Shown: positions 1 to 9,366 of the stretch, piece after piece
Layout: each line of letters opens with the position of its first letter
Numbering within the stretch: the first letter of the stretch is position 1
Source of the DNA: Streptosporangium brasiliense
GTDB lineage: Bacteria > Actinomycetota > Actinomycetes > Streptosporangiales > Streptosporangiaceae
Direction of reading: 5' to 3'
Length of the DNA stretch: 64,000 nt
NCBI RefSeq assembly: GCF_030811595.1
Contig: NZ_JAUSRB010000001.1
Location: 620,001 to 684,000 of the forward strand
Notes under the pieces: generated by a model
What the model was told of the DNA's origin: nothing
The model's input: the letters and a program-made list of their open reading frames with translations, nothing else
The model's database searches: none
Translations under genes and position numbers: made by a program

Positions 1-447
1 GGACTGACGAAGTACCTCCGCACGCTGAAGGACCCGATCTCCCGTCTGGACCGCTGGGAGACCGAGCTCAACGACTGGAACCCCAAGGAGAAGCGGGACA
101 CCACCACCCCCGCCGCCATGGCCCGGAACCTGCGGGAAGTCACCTCCGGCAACGCGCTCGACACCAGGGACCGGGCGCGGCTGAACGCATGGCTGCGCGC
201 GAACAAGACCGGCGACGAGCGCATCCGCGCCGGACTGCCCAAGACCTGGATCATCGGCGACAAGACCGGCTCCTCCACGAACTACGGATCCACGAACGAC
301 ATCGCCGTCATCCGGACCTCCGAGTCCGCCTCCCCGCTGATCATGGCCATCTACACCACCCACCGCGCCGCCGACGCCCCCAACGACAACAAGGTCATCG
401 CCGACACCGCCACCATCCTCGCCCGAGCCCTCGGCAAGCTCGGCTAG
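1..447 (+). CDS. Class A beta-lactamase, C-terminal part (5' end outside window)
   Basis: The frame is open from base 1 and ends at TAG 445-447, giving the last 148 residues of a serine beta-lactamase. The family hydrolyses the beta-lactam ring outside the membrane. RWETELN at residues 18-24 matches the omega-loop RxExxLN with the general-base Glu. It is followed by the DTTTPAAM stretch typical of class A, and GDKTGSS holds the KTG motif. The SxxK and SDN motifs lie upstream of the window, so activity cannot be judged. It converges on lhr, with a hairpin between them. Class A is well supported; the subclass is not. Confidence 0.9.
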   Translation, partial: GLTKYLRTLKDPISRLDRWETELNDWNPKEKRDTTTPAAMARNLREVTSGNALDTRDRARLNAWLRANKTGDERIRAGLPKTWIIGDKTGSSTNYGSTNDIAVIRTSESASPLIMAIYTTHRAADAPNDNKVIADTATILARALGKLG

Positions 448-460
448 GAGCCCACGCGCG

Positions 461-479
461 GTCCGGCCTCGCGCCGGAC
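461..479. terminator. Hairpin between convergent bla and lhr
   Basis: GTCCGGC (461-467) pairs perfectly with GCCGGAC (473-479) over a 5-nt loop, 14 nt after the beta-lactamase stop and between two convergent genes. No U-tract follows, which is common in actinobacteria. Confidence 0.45.
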
Positions 480-522
480 GACGCGAGGCCCGGCGGCCCA
501 GGCCAAGATCCTCAATGGACAC

Positions 523-3500
523 CTAGGCCCGCAGGCGCAGGCCCCGGGGGGTCGGGTGGAAACCGGCGGCCTCCAGCGCGGCGCCCAGCGGGGAGTCGTT
601 GATGGCGGCGCCGTCCGCGCGTTCCACGGTCAGCTTGCCGAGGGCGCCGTCGCGTACGGCCAGCGCCAGGGCGTCCACGGCGGGCTGGAGGCGGTCGTCG
701 TCGGAGAAGGACAGCAGGGTCTTGCCGCCGCGCTCGACGTAGAGCACCAGGTGCCCGTCGACGAGCACCACCAGCGAGCCCGCCTTCCGGCCCGGCTTGT
801 GGGACGCCTCCCCGGGACGGCCGGGCCACGGCAGGGCCGCGCCGTAGGGGTTGGCCGGGTCGGCCGCCGCCAGCACCACCGCCCGCCGGCCGTTGCCGTC
901 CGGCCTGCGGGTGCTCCACGGGTCGGGCACGGACGGCGCGGGCGGCGCCGAGGCGGCGCGCATGCGGTCGACGGCTCCGGGGAGGGCGAACTGGGCGCCG
1001 CCCAGCCCCTCGACGAAGTAGCCCCGGCGGCACCGGCCGCTCTCCTCGAAGGCGCGGAGCACCTGGTAGACGGCGGCGAACCCGCCGGGCAGCCGCTCGG
1101 CGGCGACCGCGCCCCGGGTCACCACGCCGTGCCGCTCCAGCAGCACCTCGGCCTGGGCCTGCGCCCGCCGGGTCGGCTCGCCCGCCGTAGCGGGCAGCAG
1201 CCACCAGCGCCCGCCCACGGTCGGCGGCCCGCTCCGGGTGGGCAGCACCGGCCGCCGCCTGCGCGTCGTGGCCGGCCGGTGGGCGGGACGGCCGGTGCCG
1301 AGGGTGGCCCGCAGCGGCGCGAGCGTGTCACCGGTGACCCGCCCGGCCCACACCAGGTCCCACACCGCCGCCGCCAGCACCATGTCGTCCGGGACCGCGC
1401 CGGCCGTCAGCGCGCCGACCCGGCCCGCCAGGTCGCGGAAGAACAGCGCGCCCCCGCCGCCGAGGACCGACAGGACGGCCTCGTGCAGCGGGGTCATGGT
1501 GATCTCGGACGGCTCGGGCATCAGCAGGGGGGCGGTGTCGGCGAAATACAGCGCCACCCAGCCGTCCCCGCCCGGCAGCGAGCCCTGCCCGGCCCAGACG
1601 ACCTCGCCGGAGGAGGTCAGCTCATCCAGCAGCGACGGGTCGTATCCGGGCACCCGGGAGGGCAGGATCAGGGTCTCCAGCGCCGAGGCGGGCACCGCCG
1701 CGCCCTGCAACTGCTCGACCGCGCTCACCAGCGCGTCGATCGGCGGCCTGCCCCGCTGCGGGGCGCCGGTGATGCCGTGCCAGGCGGGGGCGAAGGCGGC
1801 CAGCGTCTCGGCGGAGACCGGCTCCACCTCCTTGCGGAGCCTGGCCAGGGACCTGCGGCGCAGCATCCGCAGCACCCCGGAGTCGCACCACTCCTCGCCC
1901 CGGCCGCCCGGCCTGAACTCCCCGCTCACCACCCGGCCCGCGGCGGCCAGGCGGCGCAGGGCGTCGGTGACGACCGCGGGGCCGAGGCCGAACCTGGCGG
2001 CGGCCGTGCCCGCCGAGAACGGGGTCCGCGTGCGGGCGTGCCTGGCGACCAGGTCGCCCAGCGGGTCGTCCACCGGCTCCAGGAAGGCGTGCGGCACCCC
2101 CACCGGGAGCGGCACGCCGAGCGCGTCGCGCAGCCGGGCGGCGTCCTCGATCGCCGCCCACTGCTCCTGCCCGGCCACCCGCACCCTGATCGCCCGCCGG
2201 GAGCTCTCCAGGCCGGTCAGCCAGGCCGGGTCACCTCCGCGCAGGCTCACGTCGGCCTCGACCAGGGGACCCTGGGCGCGGAGCAGGTCGGCCAGGTCCT
2301 CGGCGTCGCGCAGCGGCCGGTCCAGCCGGGCCAGCTCGCGCTCGGTCTCGGCGATCACCTCCGGGTCGAGCAGCTCGCGCAGGTCGGCCTGGCCCAGCAG
2401 CTCGGCCAGCAGGTTGGTGTCGAGCGCGAGCGCCTGGGCGCGGCGCTCGGCCAGGGGGGCGTCCCCCTCGTACATGAACGCGCCGACGTAGTTGAACAGC
2501 AGGGACGCCGCGAACGGCGACGCCTGGGAGGTCTCGACCTCCACCAGCCGCACGCGCCGCGCCGAGATGTCCCGCATGAGCCGGACCAGTCCCGGCACGT
2601 CGAAGACGTCCTGCAGGCACTCGCGCATCGTCTCCAGCACCACCGGGAACGAGCCGTAGCGGCCTGCCACGTTGAGCAGGTGCGAGGCCCGCTGCCGCTG
2701 CTGCCACAGCGGGGTGCGCCTGCCGGGTGTGCGGCGCGGCAGCAGCAGCGACCGTCCCGCGCACTCCCGGAACCGCGCGGCGAACAGCGCCGAGCCGCCG
2801 AGCTCCTCGGTGACGATCTGCTCGATCTCCTCCGCGTCGAAGATCGCGACATCCGTCGGGGGGCCGGAGAGCGTGTCGGGGATGCGCAGCACGATCCCGT
2901 CGTCGGAGTGCACGGCCTGGACGTCGACGCCGTAGCGCTCCCGCAGCCGCCGCCCGATCGCCAGGGCCCACGGCGCGTGGATCCGCGCCCCGTACGGCGA
3001 GTGCACCACGACCCGCCAGTCGCCCAGCTCGTCGTGGAAGCGCTCGGCCACCAGCGTCCGGTCGTCGGGCACGTATCCGGTGGCCTCCCGCTGCTCGGCC
3101 AGATAGGACAGCAGGTTGGCCGTGGCGGACCCGTCGAGCCCCGCCGCCCTGATCCGCTCCGTGGCGCCGGAGCCGGCGTCCGCGCCGGACATCTCGCGCA
3201 GGAACGCGCCGATCGCCCGGCCCAGCTCCGCCGGGCGCCCCGCGCTGTCACCGTGCCAGAACGGCAGCTTGCCCGGCTGTCCGGGCGCGGGGGAGACCAG
3301 CACCCGGTCGGCCGTGATGTCCTCGATCCGCCAGGAGGTCGCGCCCAGCACGAACACGTCGCCGGCCCGGGACTCGTAGACCATCTCCTCGTCGAGCTCG
3401 CCCACCCGCGAGGCCCGCTCCCCGACCAGGAACACGCCGAACAGCCCGCGGTCGGGGATCGTGCCGCCGTTGGTCACGGCCAGCCGCTGGGTGCCGGGCC

Positions 3501-5220
3501 GGCCCTGCAGGACGCCGGTGACCCGGTCCCAGACGATGCGCGGGCGCAGCTCGGCGAACTCCTCGCTCGGGTAGCGCCCGGCGAGCATGTCGAGCGTCGC
3601 CTCCAGCGCGCTGCGGGGCAGGGTCCGGTACGGCGCGGCGCGCCGTACGACGGTCTCCAGCTCGTCGACCGTCCACTCCTCCAGCGCGGTCATCGCCACG
3701 ATCTGCTGGGCGAGCACGTCGAGCGGGTTGCGCGGGTAGCGGAGCTCCTCGATCTCCCCGCTCTTCATCCGCTCGGCCACCACGGCCGTCTGCACCAGGT
3801 CGCCGCGGTATTTGGGGAAGATCACGCCGCGCGAGACGGCCCCCACCTGGTGCCCGGCCCGGCCGATCCGCTGCAGGCCGCTGGCCACGCTCGGCGGCGA
3901 CTCCACGCAGGCGACCAGGTCCACCGAGCCCATGTCGATGCCGAGCTCCAGGCTGGAGGTCGCGACCACGGCGGGCAGCCGCCCGGACTTGAGCGCCTCC
4001 TCGATCTGGGAGCGCTCCTCCTTCGACACCGATCCGTGGTGGGCCCGCACGATCTCCGGGACCGCGCCCTTGGAGGCGCCGGCCTGCGCCATCATCGCTG
4101 CCGGGGTGGACAGGGACGCCGGCGGCGAGGGGAACCCCTCGGCCCAGTGCGCCGGCTCCGCCGGCTGCGCGGCCCCGGCCCCGCCCGCCTCCCGCTCCCA
4201 CGCCAGCTCGTTGAGGCGGGTGCACAGCCGCTCGGCCAGCCGCCGGGAGTTGGCGAACACGATCGTCGAGCGGTGACCACCGATCAGGTCGAACAGCCGT
4301 TCCTCCACGTGCGGCCAGATGGAGCGCCGGGCCGGGGGCTCGATCAGCCACTGGTCGTCGTCGCCGGAGCGGGCCGGGCGCGGGGCGCCGTCGAGCTCCG
4401 TCATGTCCTCGACAGGGACGACCACCTCGACCTCGATCACCTTCTCCGAGGGCGGCTGAACCACCGCCGCCGGGCGGGGGCCGCCGAGGAAGGCGGCCAC
4501 CTCGCTGACCGGCCGCACCGTCGCCGACAGGCCGACGCGCTGCGCGGGGTGGGGCAGCAGGGCGTCGAGCCGCTCCAGGCTGAGGGCCAGGTGGGCGCCG
4601 CGCTTGGTGGCCGCCACGGCGTGCACCTCGTCGACGATGACCGTCTCCACACCCCGCAGCGCCTCGCGGGCCTGGCTCGTCAGCAGCAGGAACAGCGACT
4701 CGGGGGTCGTGATGAGGATGTCCGACGGCTTGGCCGCGAAACGGCGCCGCTCCTCCGGCGAGGTGTCGCCCGACCGGATCGCCACCGAGATCTCCGGCAC
4801 GGTGAGCCCGAGCCGCCGCGCGGTCTGCCGCATCCCGGCCAGCGGTGCCCGGAGGTTGCGCTCGACGTCCACGGCCAGGGCTTTGAGCGGTGACACGTAG
4901 AGCACCCGGCACAGCCGGGCCGGGCCGCCGTCCTTGCCCGCCCGCCCGCGCCCGCCCGCGGTGCCCGGGGTGCCACCGGAGGCCGGGGCGGCGGGCCCGC
5001 CACCGGCGGCCGGGGCCATCCGCTCGGTGGCCAGCCGGTCGAGCGACCACAGGAACGCGGCCAGCGTCTTGCCGGACCCGGTGGGCGCGACCACAAGCGT
5101 GTTGTCCCCCCGGGCGATCGAGGACCACGCCCCCTCCTGGGCGGCGGTGGGCGCGGCGAAGGCTCCTGCGAACCACTCCCTGGTCACGGGGCTGAAGTGG
5201 TCGAGCGCTGATCCGGTCAT
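523..5220 (-). CDS. lhr: Lhr-type ATP-dependent DNA/RNA helicase
   Basis: A 1565-residue superfamily 2 helicase, the full length expected for Lhr ('large helicase-related'), an ATP-driven 3'-5' translocase tied to DNA repair. The order is: Walker A APTGSGKT at residues 45-52, a Gly/Ala/Pro-rich insertion at about 62-100, a DEVH box near 194, LSAT motif III, then ATSSLELGIDMG and QRIGRAGHQ (near 449) of the second RecA fold. A long C-terminal Lhr-specific region follows. ATG 5220 (MTGSALDHFSP) is preferred over ATG 5235 because CACTAT lies exactly 6 nt before it, as expected for a leaderless transcript. It diverges from the decarboxylase at 5353. Confidence 0.95.
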   Translation of the reverse strand: MTGSALDHFSPVTREWFAGAFAAPTAAQEGAWSSIARGDNTLVVAPTGSGKTLAAFLWSLDRLATERMAPAAGGGPAAPASGGTPGTAGGRGRAGKDGGPARLCRVLYVSPLKALAVDVERNLRAPLAGMRQTARRLGLTVPEISVAIRSGDTSPEERRRFAAKPSDILITTPESLFLLLTSQAREALRGVETVIVDEVHAVAATKRGAHLALSLERLDALLPHPAQRVGLSATVRPVSEVAAFLGGPRPAAVVQPPSEKVIEVEVVVPVEDMTELDGAPRPARSGDDDQWLIEPPARRSIWPHVEERLFDLIGGHRSTIVFANSRRLAERLCTRLNELAWEREAGGAGAAQPAEPAHWAEGFPSPPASLSTPAAMMAQAGASKGAVPEIVRAHHGSVSKEERSQIEEALKSGRLPAVVATSSLELGIDMGSVDLVACVESPPSVASGLQRIGRAGHQVGAVSRGVIFPKYRGDLVQTAVVAERMKSGEIEELRYPRNPLDVLAQQIVAMTALEEWTVDELETVVRRAAPYRTLPRSALEATLDMLAGRYPSEEFAELRPRIVWDRVTGVLQGRPGTQRLAVTNGGTIPDRGLFGVFLVGERASRVGELDEEMVYESRAGDVFVLGATSWRIEDITADRVLVSPAPGQPGKLPFWHGDSAGRPAELGRAIGAFLREMSGADAGSGATERIRAAGLDGSATANLLSYLAEQREATGYVPDDRTLVAERFHDELGDWRVVVHSPYGARIHAPWALAIGRRLRERYGVDVQAVHSDDGIVLRIPDTLSGPPTDVAIFDAEEIEQIVTEELGGSALFAARFRECAGRSLLLPRRTPGRRTPLWQQRQRASHLLNVAGRYGSFPVVLETMRECLQDVFDVPGLVRLMRDISARRVRLVEVETSQASPFAASLLFNYVGAFMYEGDAPLAERRAQALALDTNLLAELLGQADLRELLDPEVIAETERELARLDRPLRDAEDLADLLRAQGPLVEADVSLRGGDPAWLTGLESSRRAIRVRVAGQEQWAAIEDAARLRDALGVPLPVGVPHAFLEPVDDPLGDLVARHARTRTPFSAGTAAARFGLGPAVVTDALRRLAAAGRVVSGEFRPGGRGEEWCDSGVLRMLRRRSLARLRKEVEPVSAETLAAFAPAWHGITGAPQRGRPPIDALVSAVEQLQGAAVPASALETLILPSRVPGYDPSLLDELTSSGEVVWAGQGSLPGGDGWVALYFADTAPLLMPEPSEITMTPLHEAVLSVLGGGGALFFRDLAGRVGALTAGAVPDDMVLAAAVWDLVWAGRVTGDTLAPLRATLGTGRPAHRPATTRRRRPVLPTRSGPPTVGGRWWLLPATAGEPTRRAQAQAEVLLERHGVVTRGAVAAERLPGGFAAVYQVLRAFEESGRCRRGYFVEGLGGAQFALPGAVDRMRAASAPPAPSVPDPWSTRRPDGNGRRAVVLAAADPANPYGAALPWPGRPGEASHKPGRKAGSLVVLVDGHLVLYVERGGKTLLSFSDDDRLQPAVDALALAVRDGALGKLTVERADGAAINDSPLGAALEAAGFHPTPRGLRLRA

Positions 5221-5226
5221 CGCTCC

Positions 5227-5232
5227 ATAGTG
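5227..5232 (-). promoter_or_regulatory. Putative -10 hexamer of lhr (leaderless)
   Basis: On the minus strand CACTAT ends 6 nt before ATG 5220, which would place the RNA start at the start codon. No clear -35 is seen. It supports the shorter start for lhr. Confidence 0.4.
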
Positions 5233-5340
5233 CATCGCCCCACCGACAGAACCGGCCGCCGGGACGTAGCCGCACGAATGGGGGAAAAGTGGTGTTAAGT
5301 GATCTTAGGCATCCATTACCCGTTTTAGCTGTTTTGTCCG

Positions 5341-5346
5341 CATAAT
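5341..5346 (+). promoter_or_regulatory. Putative -10 hexamer of the PLP decarboxylase gene (leaderless)
   Basis: CATAAT is followed by 6 nt (tctcgg) and then GTG 5353. The flanking 60 bases are more A+T-rich than the genes around them. No Shine-Dalgarno sequence precedes the start. Confidence 0.5.
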
Positions 5347-5352
5347 TCTCGG

Positions 5353-6690
5353 GTGCACAGCTACGACGAGCGCCTGACGGATCTGGTCTTCTCCTACATG
5401 CGGGAGCGGCTCGCCCTTGATCCCGTCCCCCTCGACAACCCCGGCGTGAAGGACAAGCTCGACGCCGCCCTGGCCGGACTCATCACCCCCGGGGGCACCG
5501 ACCCGGAGAAGGTCCTGGACGTCTACGCGACCCAGCTGGCCCCGGCGGTCATCTCCGCCGACAGCCCCCGGTTCCTGTCGTTCGTCCCGGCCGCGCCGAC
5601 CAAGGCCGCCCTGCTGTTCGACATGGTCGTCTCCTGTGCCTCGCTGCAGGGCATCTCCTGGCTGGAGGCCTCCGGCGCGATCGCCGCGGAGAACCAGGTG
5701 CTCCGCCTGCTCGCCGACAGGGCGGGGATGCCGGTCGGCGCGGGCGGCTGCTTCGTCTCCGGCGGCTCGGCGGGCAACCTGTCCGCACTCGTCGTGGCCC
5801 GCGACACCGCCCGGCGCGCGCGTCCGGAGGGCCGCCTGCGCGTCGCGGTCAGCGACCAGGCGCACTCCTCGATCTCCAACACCCTGCGCATCATCGACGT
5901 GGACGCCCTCGTCGTGCCCTCCTCCGACCACCGCCTCACCGGCGAGGCCCTGCGCGCGGCGCTGGCGGCCGACCCCGACCCCTCCACCGTGGTCGCGGTG
6001 GTCGCCACCTCGGGCACCACCAACGCGGGCATCATCGACGACCTCGCCGGGATCGCCGAGGTCGCCCGCGAGCGCGGCCTCTGGTTCCACGTGGACGGCG
6101 CGTACGGCGGCGCCGGGCTGTTCGCCCCCTCGATCCGTCACCGCTACGCGGGCATCGAGCACGCCGACTCCTTCGTCGTCGACCCGCACAAGTGGCTGTT
6201 CGCGCCCTTCGACTGCGCGGCCCTGCTCTACCGCGACCCTCGCCTGGCCCGCGCCGTGCACACCCAGGACGCCTCCTATCTCGACGTCCTGCACGCCGAG
6301 GGCGACGAGTGGAATCCCACCGACTACGCCTACCACCTGACCCGGCGCGCCCGTGGCCTGCCGCTCTGGTTCTCCCTCGCGGTCAACGGCACCGACGCCT
6401 ACACCGAGGCGATCGAGAAGGGGCTGACGCTCGCCCGCGAGACCGCCGCGCTGATCGACGGCTCCGGGCACCTGGAGCTGATCCGGGAGCCCGAGCTGTC
6501 GGCCGTGCTGTTCCGGCGCACCGGCTGGACGGCCCGGGACTACTACGAGTGGTCCGAGCGGCTGCTCGCCGGGCAGATCGGCTTCGTCACGCCGACCGGC
6601 TGGGAGGGCGAGACCGTCGCCAGGTTCGCGTTCCTGCATCCCGGCACGTCCATGGAGATCGTGGAGGAGATCCTCGCCACCATGGCGTGA
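5353..6690 (+). CDS. Pyridoxal-phosphate-dependent amino acid decarboxylase (group II)
   Basis: A 445-residue protein of the Glu/aromatic-amino-acid/diaminobutyrate decarboxylase family, which removes the alpha-carboxyl group of an amino acid using PLP. The signature DPHKWLF places the Schiff-base lysine at about residue 280. HVDGAYGG just before it carries the conserved His/Asp-Ala region, and FVSGGSAGNLSAL is the cofactor phosphate loop. Length and motif spacing are normal. GTG 5353 is chosen from the -10 spacing. No amine-pathway gene is adjacent, so the substrate (aromatic amino acid, aspartate or diaminobutyrate) cannot be named. Confidence 0.88.
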   Translation: MHSYDERLTDLVFSYMRERLALDPVPLDNPGVKDKLDAALAGLITPGGTDPEKVLDVYATQLAPAVISADSPRFLSFVPAAPTKAALLFDMVVSCASLQGISWLEASGAIAAENQVLRLLADRAGMPVGAGGCFVSGGSAGNLSALVVARDTARRARPEGRLRVAVSDQAHSSISNTLRIIDVDALVVPSSDHRLTGEALRAALAADPDPSTVVAVVATSGTTNAGIIDDLAGIAEVARERGLWFHVDGAYGGAGLFAPSIRHRYAGIEHADSFVVDPHKWLFAPFDCAALLYRDPRLARAVHTQDASYLDVLHAEGDEWNPTDYAYHLTRRARGLPLWFSLAVNGTDAYTEAIEKGLTLARETAALIDGSGHLELIREPELSAVLFRRTGWTARDYYEWSERLLAGQIGFVTPTGWEGETVARFAFLHPGTSMEIVEEILATMA

Positions 6691-6770
6691 CGGCTGGGGA
6701 AGGTTCACCGCGTCCCGTCACGGAGATAGAGACCAGACGAGCATCCGACGCATTGAGCGGTGAGCCAGCG

Positions 6771-7259
6771 ATGAGCATCGACCAGCCGGCCGTGGAGACG
6801 GCGCGTGAGCGGATCAAGGCGGAACGTCTGCGGGAGCACCGTCCACCGAGCAGCGCGAGGGGTCTGCACCACTTCGCGCTGATCTCCTCCGACGTCGAGG
6901 CGACGATCGCGTTCTATCAGGACCTCCTGGAGTTCCCCCTCACGGAGATCTTCGAAAACCGTGACCACCGGGGGTCGAGCCACTTCTTCTTCGACGTCGG
7001 CAACGGCAACCTGCTGGCCTTCTTCGACTTCCCGGGCCTGGACCTCGGCCCCTACAAGGAGGTCCTCGGCGGGCTCCACCACATCGCCATCTCGGTGGAC
7101 CCGTCGACCTGGGAGCGGCTGCGGGGCAAGCTGGAGGCGGAGGGTGTGCCGCACCGGATCGAGAGCGGCGCGTCGATCTACTTCAGGGACCCCGACGGAG
7201 CCCGCCTGGAGCTGCTCGCCGACCCGCTCGGCGAGATGTACGGCTTCCGCGTCATCTGA
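6771..7259 (+). CDS. VOC-family (glyoxalase/dioxygenase fold) protein
   Basis: A 162-residue vicinal-oxygen-chelate protein with two beta-alpha-beta-beta-beta halves. GLHHFALISSDVEATIAFY opens the first half, GGLHHIAISVD the second, and DPDGARLELLAD ends it with the usual metal-ligand Glu. Members are glyoxalases, extradiol dioxygenases or antibiotic-binding proteins; nothing here decides the substrate. ATG 6771 is chosen because homology begins soon after it; the same frame is open upstream only as a shadow of the decarboxylase gene. It lies 80 bp downstream of that gene on the same strand and may be co-transcribed. Confidence 0.85.
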   Translation: MSIDQPAVETARERIKAERLREHRPPSSARGLHHFALISSDVEATIAFYQDLLEFPLTEIFENRDHRGSSHFFFDVGNGNLLAFFDFPGLDLGPYKEVLGGLHHIAISVDPSTWERLRGKLEAEGVPHRIESGASIYFRDPDGARLELLADPLGEMYGFRVI

Positions 7260-7327
7260 GGCCCCGGGCGGGACTGGCCGGCGCCCCGGAGGAGGAACCG
7301 GCGGTCATGGGCGCGGCCGGGAGGGGC

Positions 7328-7333
7328 CACACT
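7328..7333 (+). promoter_or_regulatory. Putative -10 hexamer of the DUF3046 gene (leaderless)
   Basis: CACACT is followed by 6 nt (tggggg) and ATG 7340. The same hexamer and spacing precede miaA. Confidence 0.4.
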
Positions 7334-7339
7334 TGGGGG

Positions 7340-7534
7340 ATGCGCCTGTCGGAGTTCTGGAACCGGATGAAACTACACTTCGGCGACTCTTACGCCGAGT
7401 CGTGGGCCCGTGACTACGTGATCGCCGACCTCGGCGGCCGGACGGTGAACCAGGCGCTGGCCGACGGCATCGCCGCCAAGGACGTCTGGCGGGCCGTGTG
7501 CGGGGTGTCCGACGTCCCCGCACGGCTCCGCTGA
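7340..7534 (+). CDS. DUF3046 family protein
   Basis: A 64-residue protein beginning MRLSEFWNRMKLHFG, the characteristic opening of DUF3046, a small actinobacterial family commonly encoded just upstream of recA, as here. SYAESWARDYV and ALADGIAAKDVWRAVC are the other conserved blocks. The function is unknown; conserved linkage to recA suggests a role near DNA repair or regulation, but this is inference. ATG 7340 fits the family start; an upstream in-frame ATG at 7307 would add a non-conserved extension. Confidence 0.88.
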   Translation: MRLSEFWNRMKLHFGDSYAESWARDYVIADLGGRTVNQALADGIAAKDVWRAVCGVSDVPARLR

Positions 7535-7614
7535 AGGGCTGCGCCGTCCGGCTGTGTCGAAGGGCTGTGTCGGAGGGGTGCGCCGTCCGGTCGTGCTGAA
7601 AGGTTGCGCCGGCC

Positions 7615-7671
7615 GGTCCGAGACCGCGACCGCGTTCCGAGAGTGCGACCGCGGTCCGAGACCGCGACCGG
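7615..7671. repeat. 19-bp tandem repeat, three copies
   Basis: Units at 7615-7633, 7634-7652 and 7653-7671 follow g(g/t)tccgagaccgcgaccgc; the middle copy differs at three or four bases. They lie in the spacer between DUF3046 and the convergent 101-residue gene. The 19-bp period is not a codon multiple, so this is probably non-coding. Confidence 0.8.
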
Positions 7672-7705
7672 TGGAAAGGCGCCGGAGCTCTCTCGGGGCG
7701 TGCGG

Positions 7706-8008
7706 TCAGGAGGCGCGGTCCAGCAGCTTCCGCACCAGCTCGGCCACGTGGCCGGGGGCCTCCGCGCTCTCCTGGCCGTCTGGCGACCACAGGAAGAGCC
7801 AGCCCTCCCTGGCCGGGCTGGCGAAGACGATCGTCTGTCTCCCGCTGCCCGGATGCCACACCCAGAGCACGGGAGCGGTGGCCCCGACAATGCGTCCCAC
7901 CAGCCCTCGGCCGGACAGCTCGGCGGCCAGGGCCTCAAGGCGGGCCAGGCGTTGCTGGGCGAACGCAGCGGTCACGTCGGGCACCTCGGAGTCGTTTGCC
8001 TCCAGCAT
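7706..8008 (-). CDS. Conserved-looking hypothetical protein next to recA
   Basis: A 100-residue acidic protein with no signal peptide or membrane segment that I cannot assign to a named family. The N-terminal half is helical and leucine-rich (AFAQQRLARLEALAAEL). The centre looks like beta strands (VLWVWHPGSGRQTIVF, GWLFLWSP), and a short helix ends it. It is divergent from recA and convergent with DUF3046. Codon use (G/C at most third positions) supports real coding. ATG 8008 or GTG 8011 could be the start. No function can be assigned. Confidence 0.65.
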   Translation of the reverse strand: MLEANDSEVPDVTAAFAQQRLARLEALAAELSGRGLVGRIVGATAPVLWVWHPGSGRQTIVFASPAREGWLFLWSPDGQESAEAPGHVAELVRKLLDRAS

Positions 8009-8133
8009 CACCCCAGGTCAGCCCGGTGGCAACAGGTCCGAGTGAATGCCCGGAAATGTCGCCTCAAGGATGGGGTCGCCCTCTCCTGTGACCTGCGGCG
8101 CCCCCGGGAGCGTCCGGTGCCGTTGAGCCACGA

Positions 8134-8149
8134 TCGAACAATCGTTCGG
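8134..8149 (+). promoter_or_regulatory. SOS box (LexA operator) of recA
   Basis: TCGAAC-AATC-GTTCGG matches the actinobacterial LexA operator TCGAAC-N4-GTTCGA at 11 of the 12 arm positions. It lies just upstream of a TATATT hexamer and 107 bp before the recA start, the expected position for damage-inducible control. Confidence 0.85.
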
Positions 8150-8150
8150 C

Positions 8151-8156
8151 TATATT
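8151..8156 (+). promoter_or_regulatory. Putative recA -10 hexamer
   Basis: TATATT directly follows the SOS box, so LexA bound there would block RNA polymerase. The RNA would start near 8163 with a leader of about 90 nt. No convincing -35 at 17 nt; TTGAGC at 8123-8128 is 22 nt away. Confidence 0.5.
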
Positions 8157-8255
8157 GGACACGCCGCCACCCGTGGCGTGCTCTCCAGAAAATGTCGGTG
8201 GCACCCCGTAGCTTTCTGGCAACCGATTCAACCCGCGACCCTTCAGGGGGCTCCC

Positions 8256-9353
8256 ATGGCGGCTAACGACCGCGAGAAGGCGCTCGAGACCGCGCTCGCT
8301 CAGATCGAGCGTCAGTTCGGCAAGGGCTCTGTCATGCGCCTCGGCGATGAGACCCGCGCGCCCATCGAAGTGATCCCGACCAGTTCCATCGCCCTCGACG
8401 TCGCGCTCGGCATCGGCGGATTCCCGCGTGGCCGCATCATCGAGGTCTACGGTCCGGAGTCCTCCGGTAAGACCACCGTCGCCCTGCACGCGGTGGCCAA
8501 CGCCCAGCGGGCGGGCGGCATCGCGGCGTTCATCGACGCCGAGCACGCCCTCGACCCGGAGTACGCCAAGAAGCTGGGCGTCGACACCGACGCGCTGCTG
8601 GTCTCCCAGCCCGACACCGGTGAGCAGGCGCTGGAGATCGCCGACATGCTGATCCGGTCGGGCGCCGTCGACCTGCTGGTCATCGACTCGGTCGCGGCCC
8701 TGGTGCCCAAGGCCGAGATCGAGGGCGAGATGGGCGACAGCCACGTCGGCCTCCAGGCCCGGCTGATGTCCCAGGCGCTGCGCAAGGTCGCCGGAGCGCT
8801 CAACAACACGGGCACCACCGCGATCTTCATCAACCAGCTCCGCGAGAAGATCGGCGTCATGTTCGGCTCGCCCGAGACCACGACGGGTGGAAAGGCGCTG
8901 AAGTTCTACGCCTCGGTCCGGCTCGACATCCGCCGCATCGAGACGCTGAAGGACGGCACCGAGGCGGTCGGCAACCGCACCCGGGTGAAGGTCGTCAAGA
9001 ACAAGATGGCCCCGCCCTTCCGGGTGGCCGACTTCGACATCCTCTACGGCGTCGGCATCTCCCGCGAGGGCGGCCTGATCGACATGGGCGTCGAGCACGG
9101 CTTCGTCCGCAAGTCCGGCGCCTGGTACACCTACGAGGGCGACCAGCTGGGGCAGGGCAAGGAGAACGCCCGCAACTTCCTGAAGAACCACCCCGACATG
9201 GCCAACGAGATCGAGAAGAAGATCAAGGAGAAGCTCGGCATCGGCCCGCGCCTCGACAGCCCGGCCACTCCGCCGCCCGCCGCTGCCGCCCCGGCCCCGG
9301 CCGCGTCCGGCCGTGGCTCCAAGGCGGCCACTCCCAAGCCGGGTGACGTCTGA
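8256..9353 (+). CDS. recA: Recombinase RecA
   Basis: A 365-residue RecA, the ATP-dependent strand-exchange protein that also triggers LexA self-cleavage. Walker A GPESSGKT is at residues 66-73. The Walker B region [10 protein letters not shown], the [15 protein letters not shown]2 loop and the C-terminal lobe are intact, and there is no intein. The last 40 residues are a Pro/Ala-rich tail typical of actinobacteria. ATG 8256 has AGGGGG 7-8 nt upstream. The SOS box at 8134-8149 indicates damage induction; recX follows 13 nt after the stop, so the two form one operon. Confidence 0.99.
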   Translation: MAANDREKALETALAQIERQFGKGSVMRLGDETRAPIEVIPTSSIALDVALGIGGFPRGRIIEVYGPESSGKTTVALHAVANAQRAGGIAAFIDAEHALDPEYAKKLGVDTDALLVSQPDTGEQALEIADMLIRSGAVDLLVIDSVAALVPKAEIEGEMGDSHVGLQARLMSQALRKVAGALNNTGTTAIFINQLREKIGVMFGSPETTTGGKALKFYASVRLDIRRIETLKDGTEAVGNRTRVKVVKNKMAPPFRVADFDILYGVGISREGGLIDMGVEHGFVRKSGAWYTYEGDQLGQGKENARNFLKNHPDMANEIEKKIKEKLGIGPRLDSPATPPPAAAAPAPAASGRGSKAATPKPGDV

Positions 9354-9366
9354 GCCGGGTTGATCG

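Noticed and set aside
556..4893. A 1445-codon open frame antisense to lhr
   Set aside because: It is a shadow of the high-GC lhr reading frame; its translation is Arg/Gly/Pro/His-rich with no domain, while lhr has all helicase motifs.
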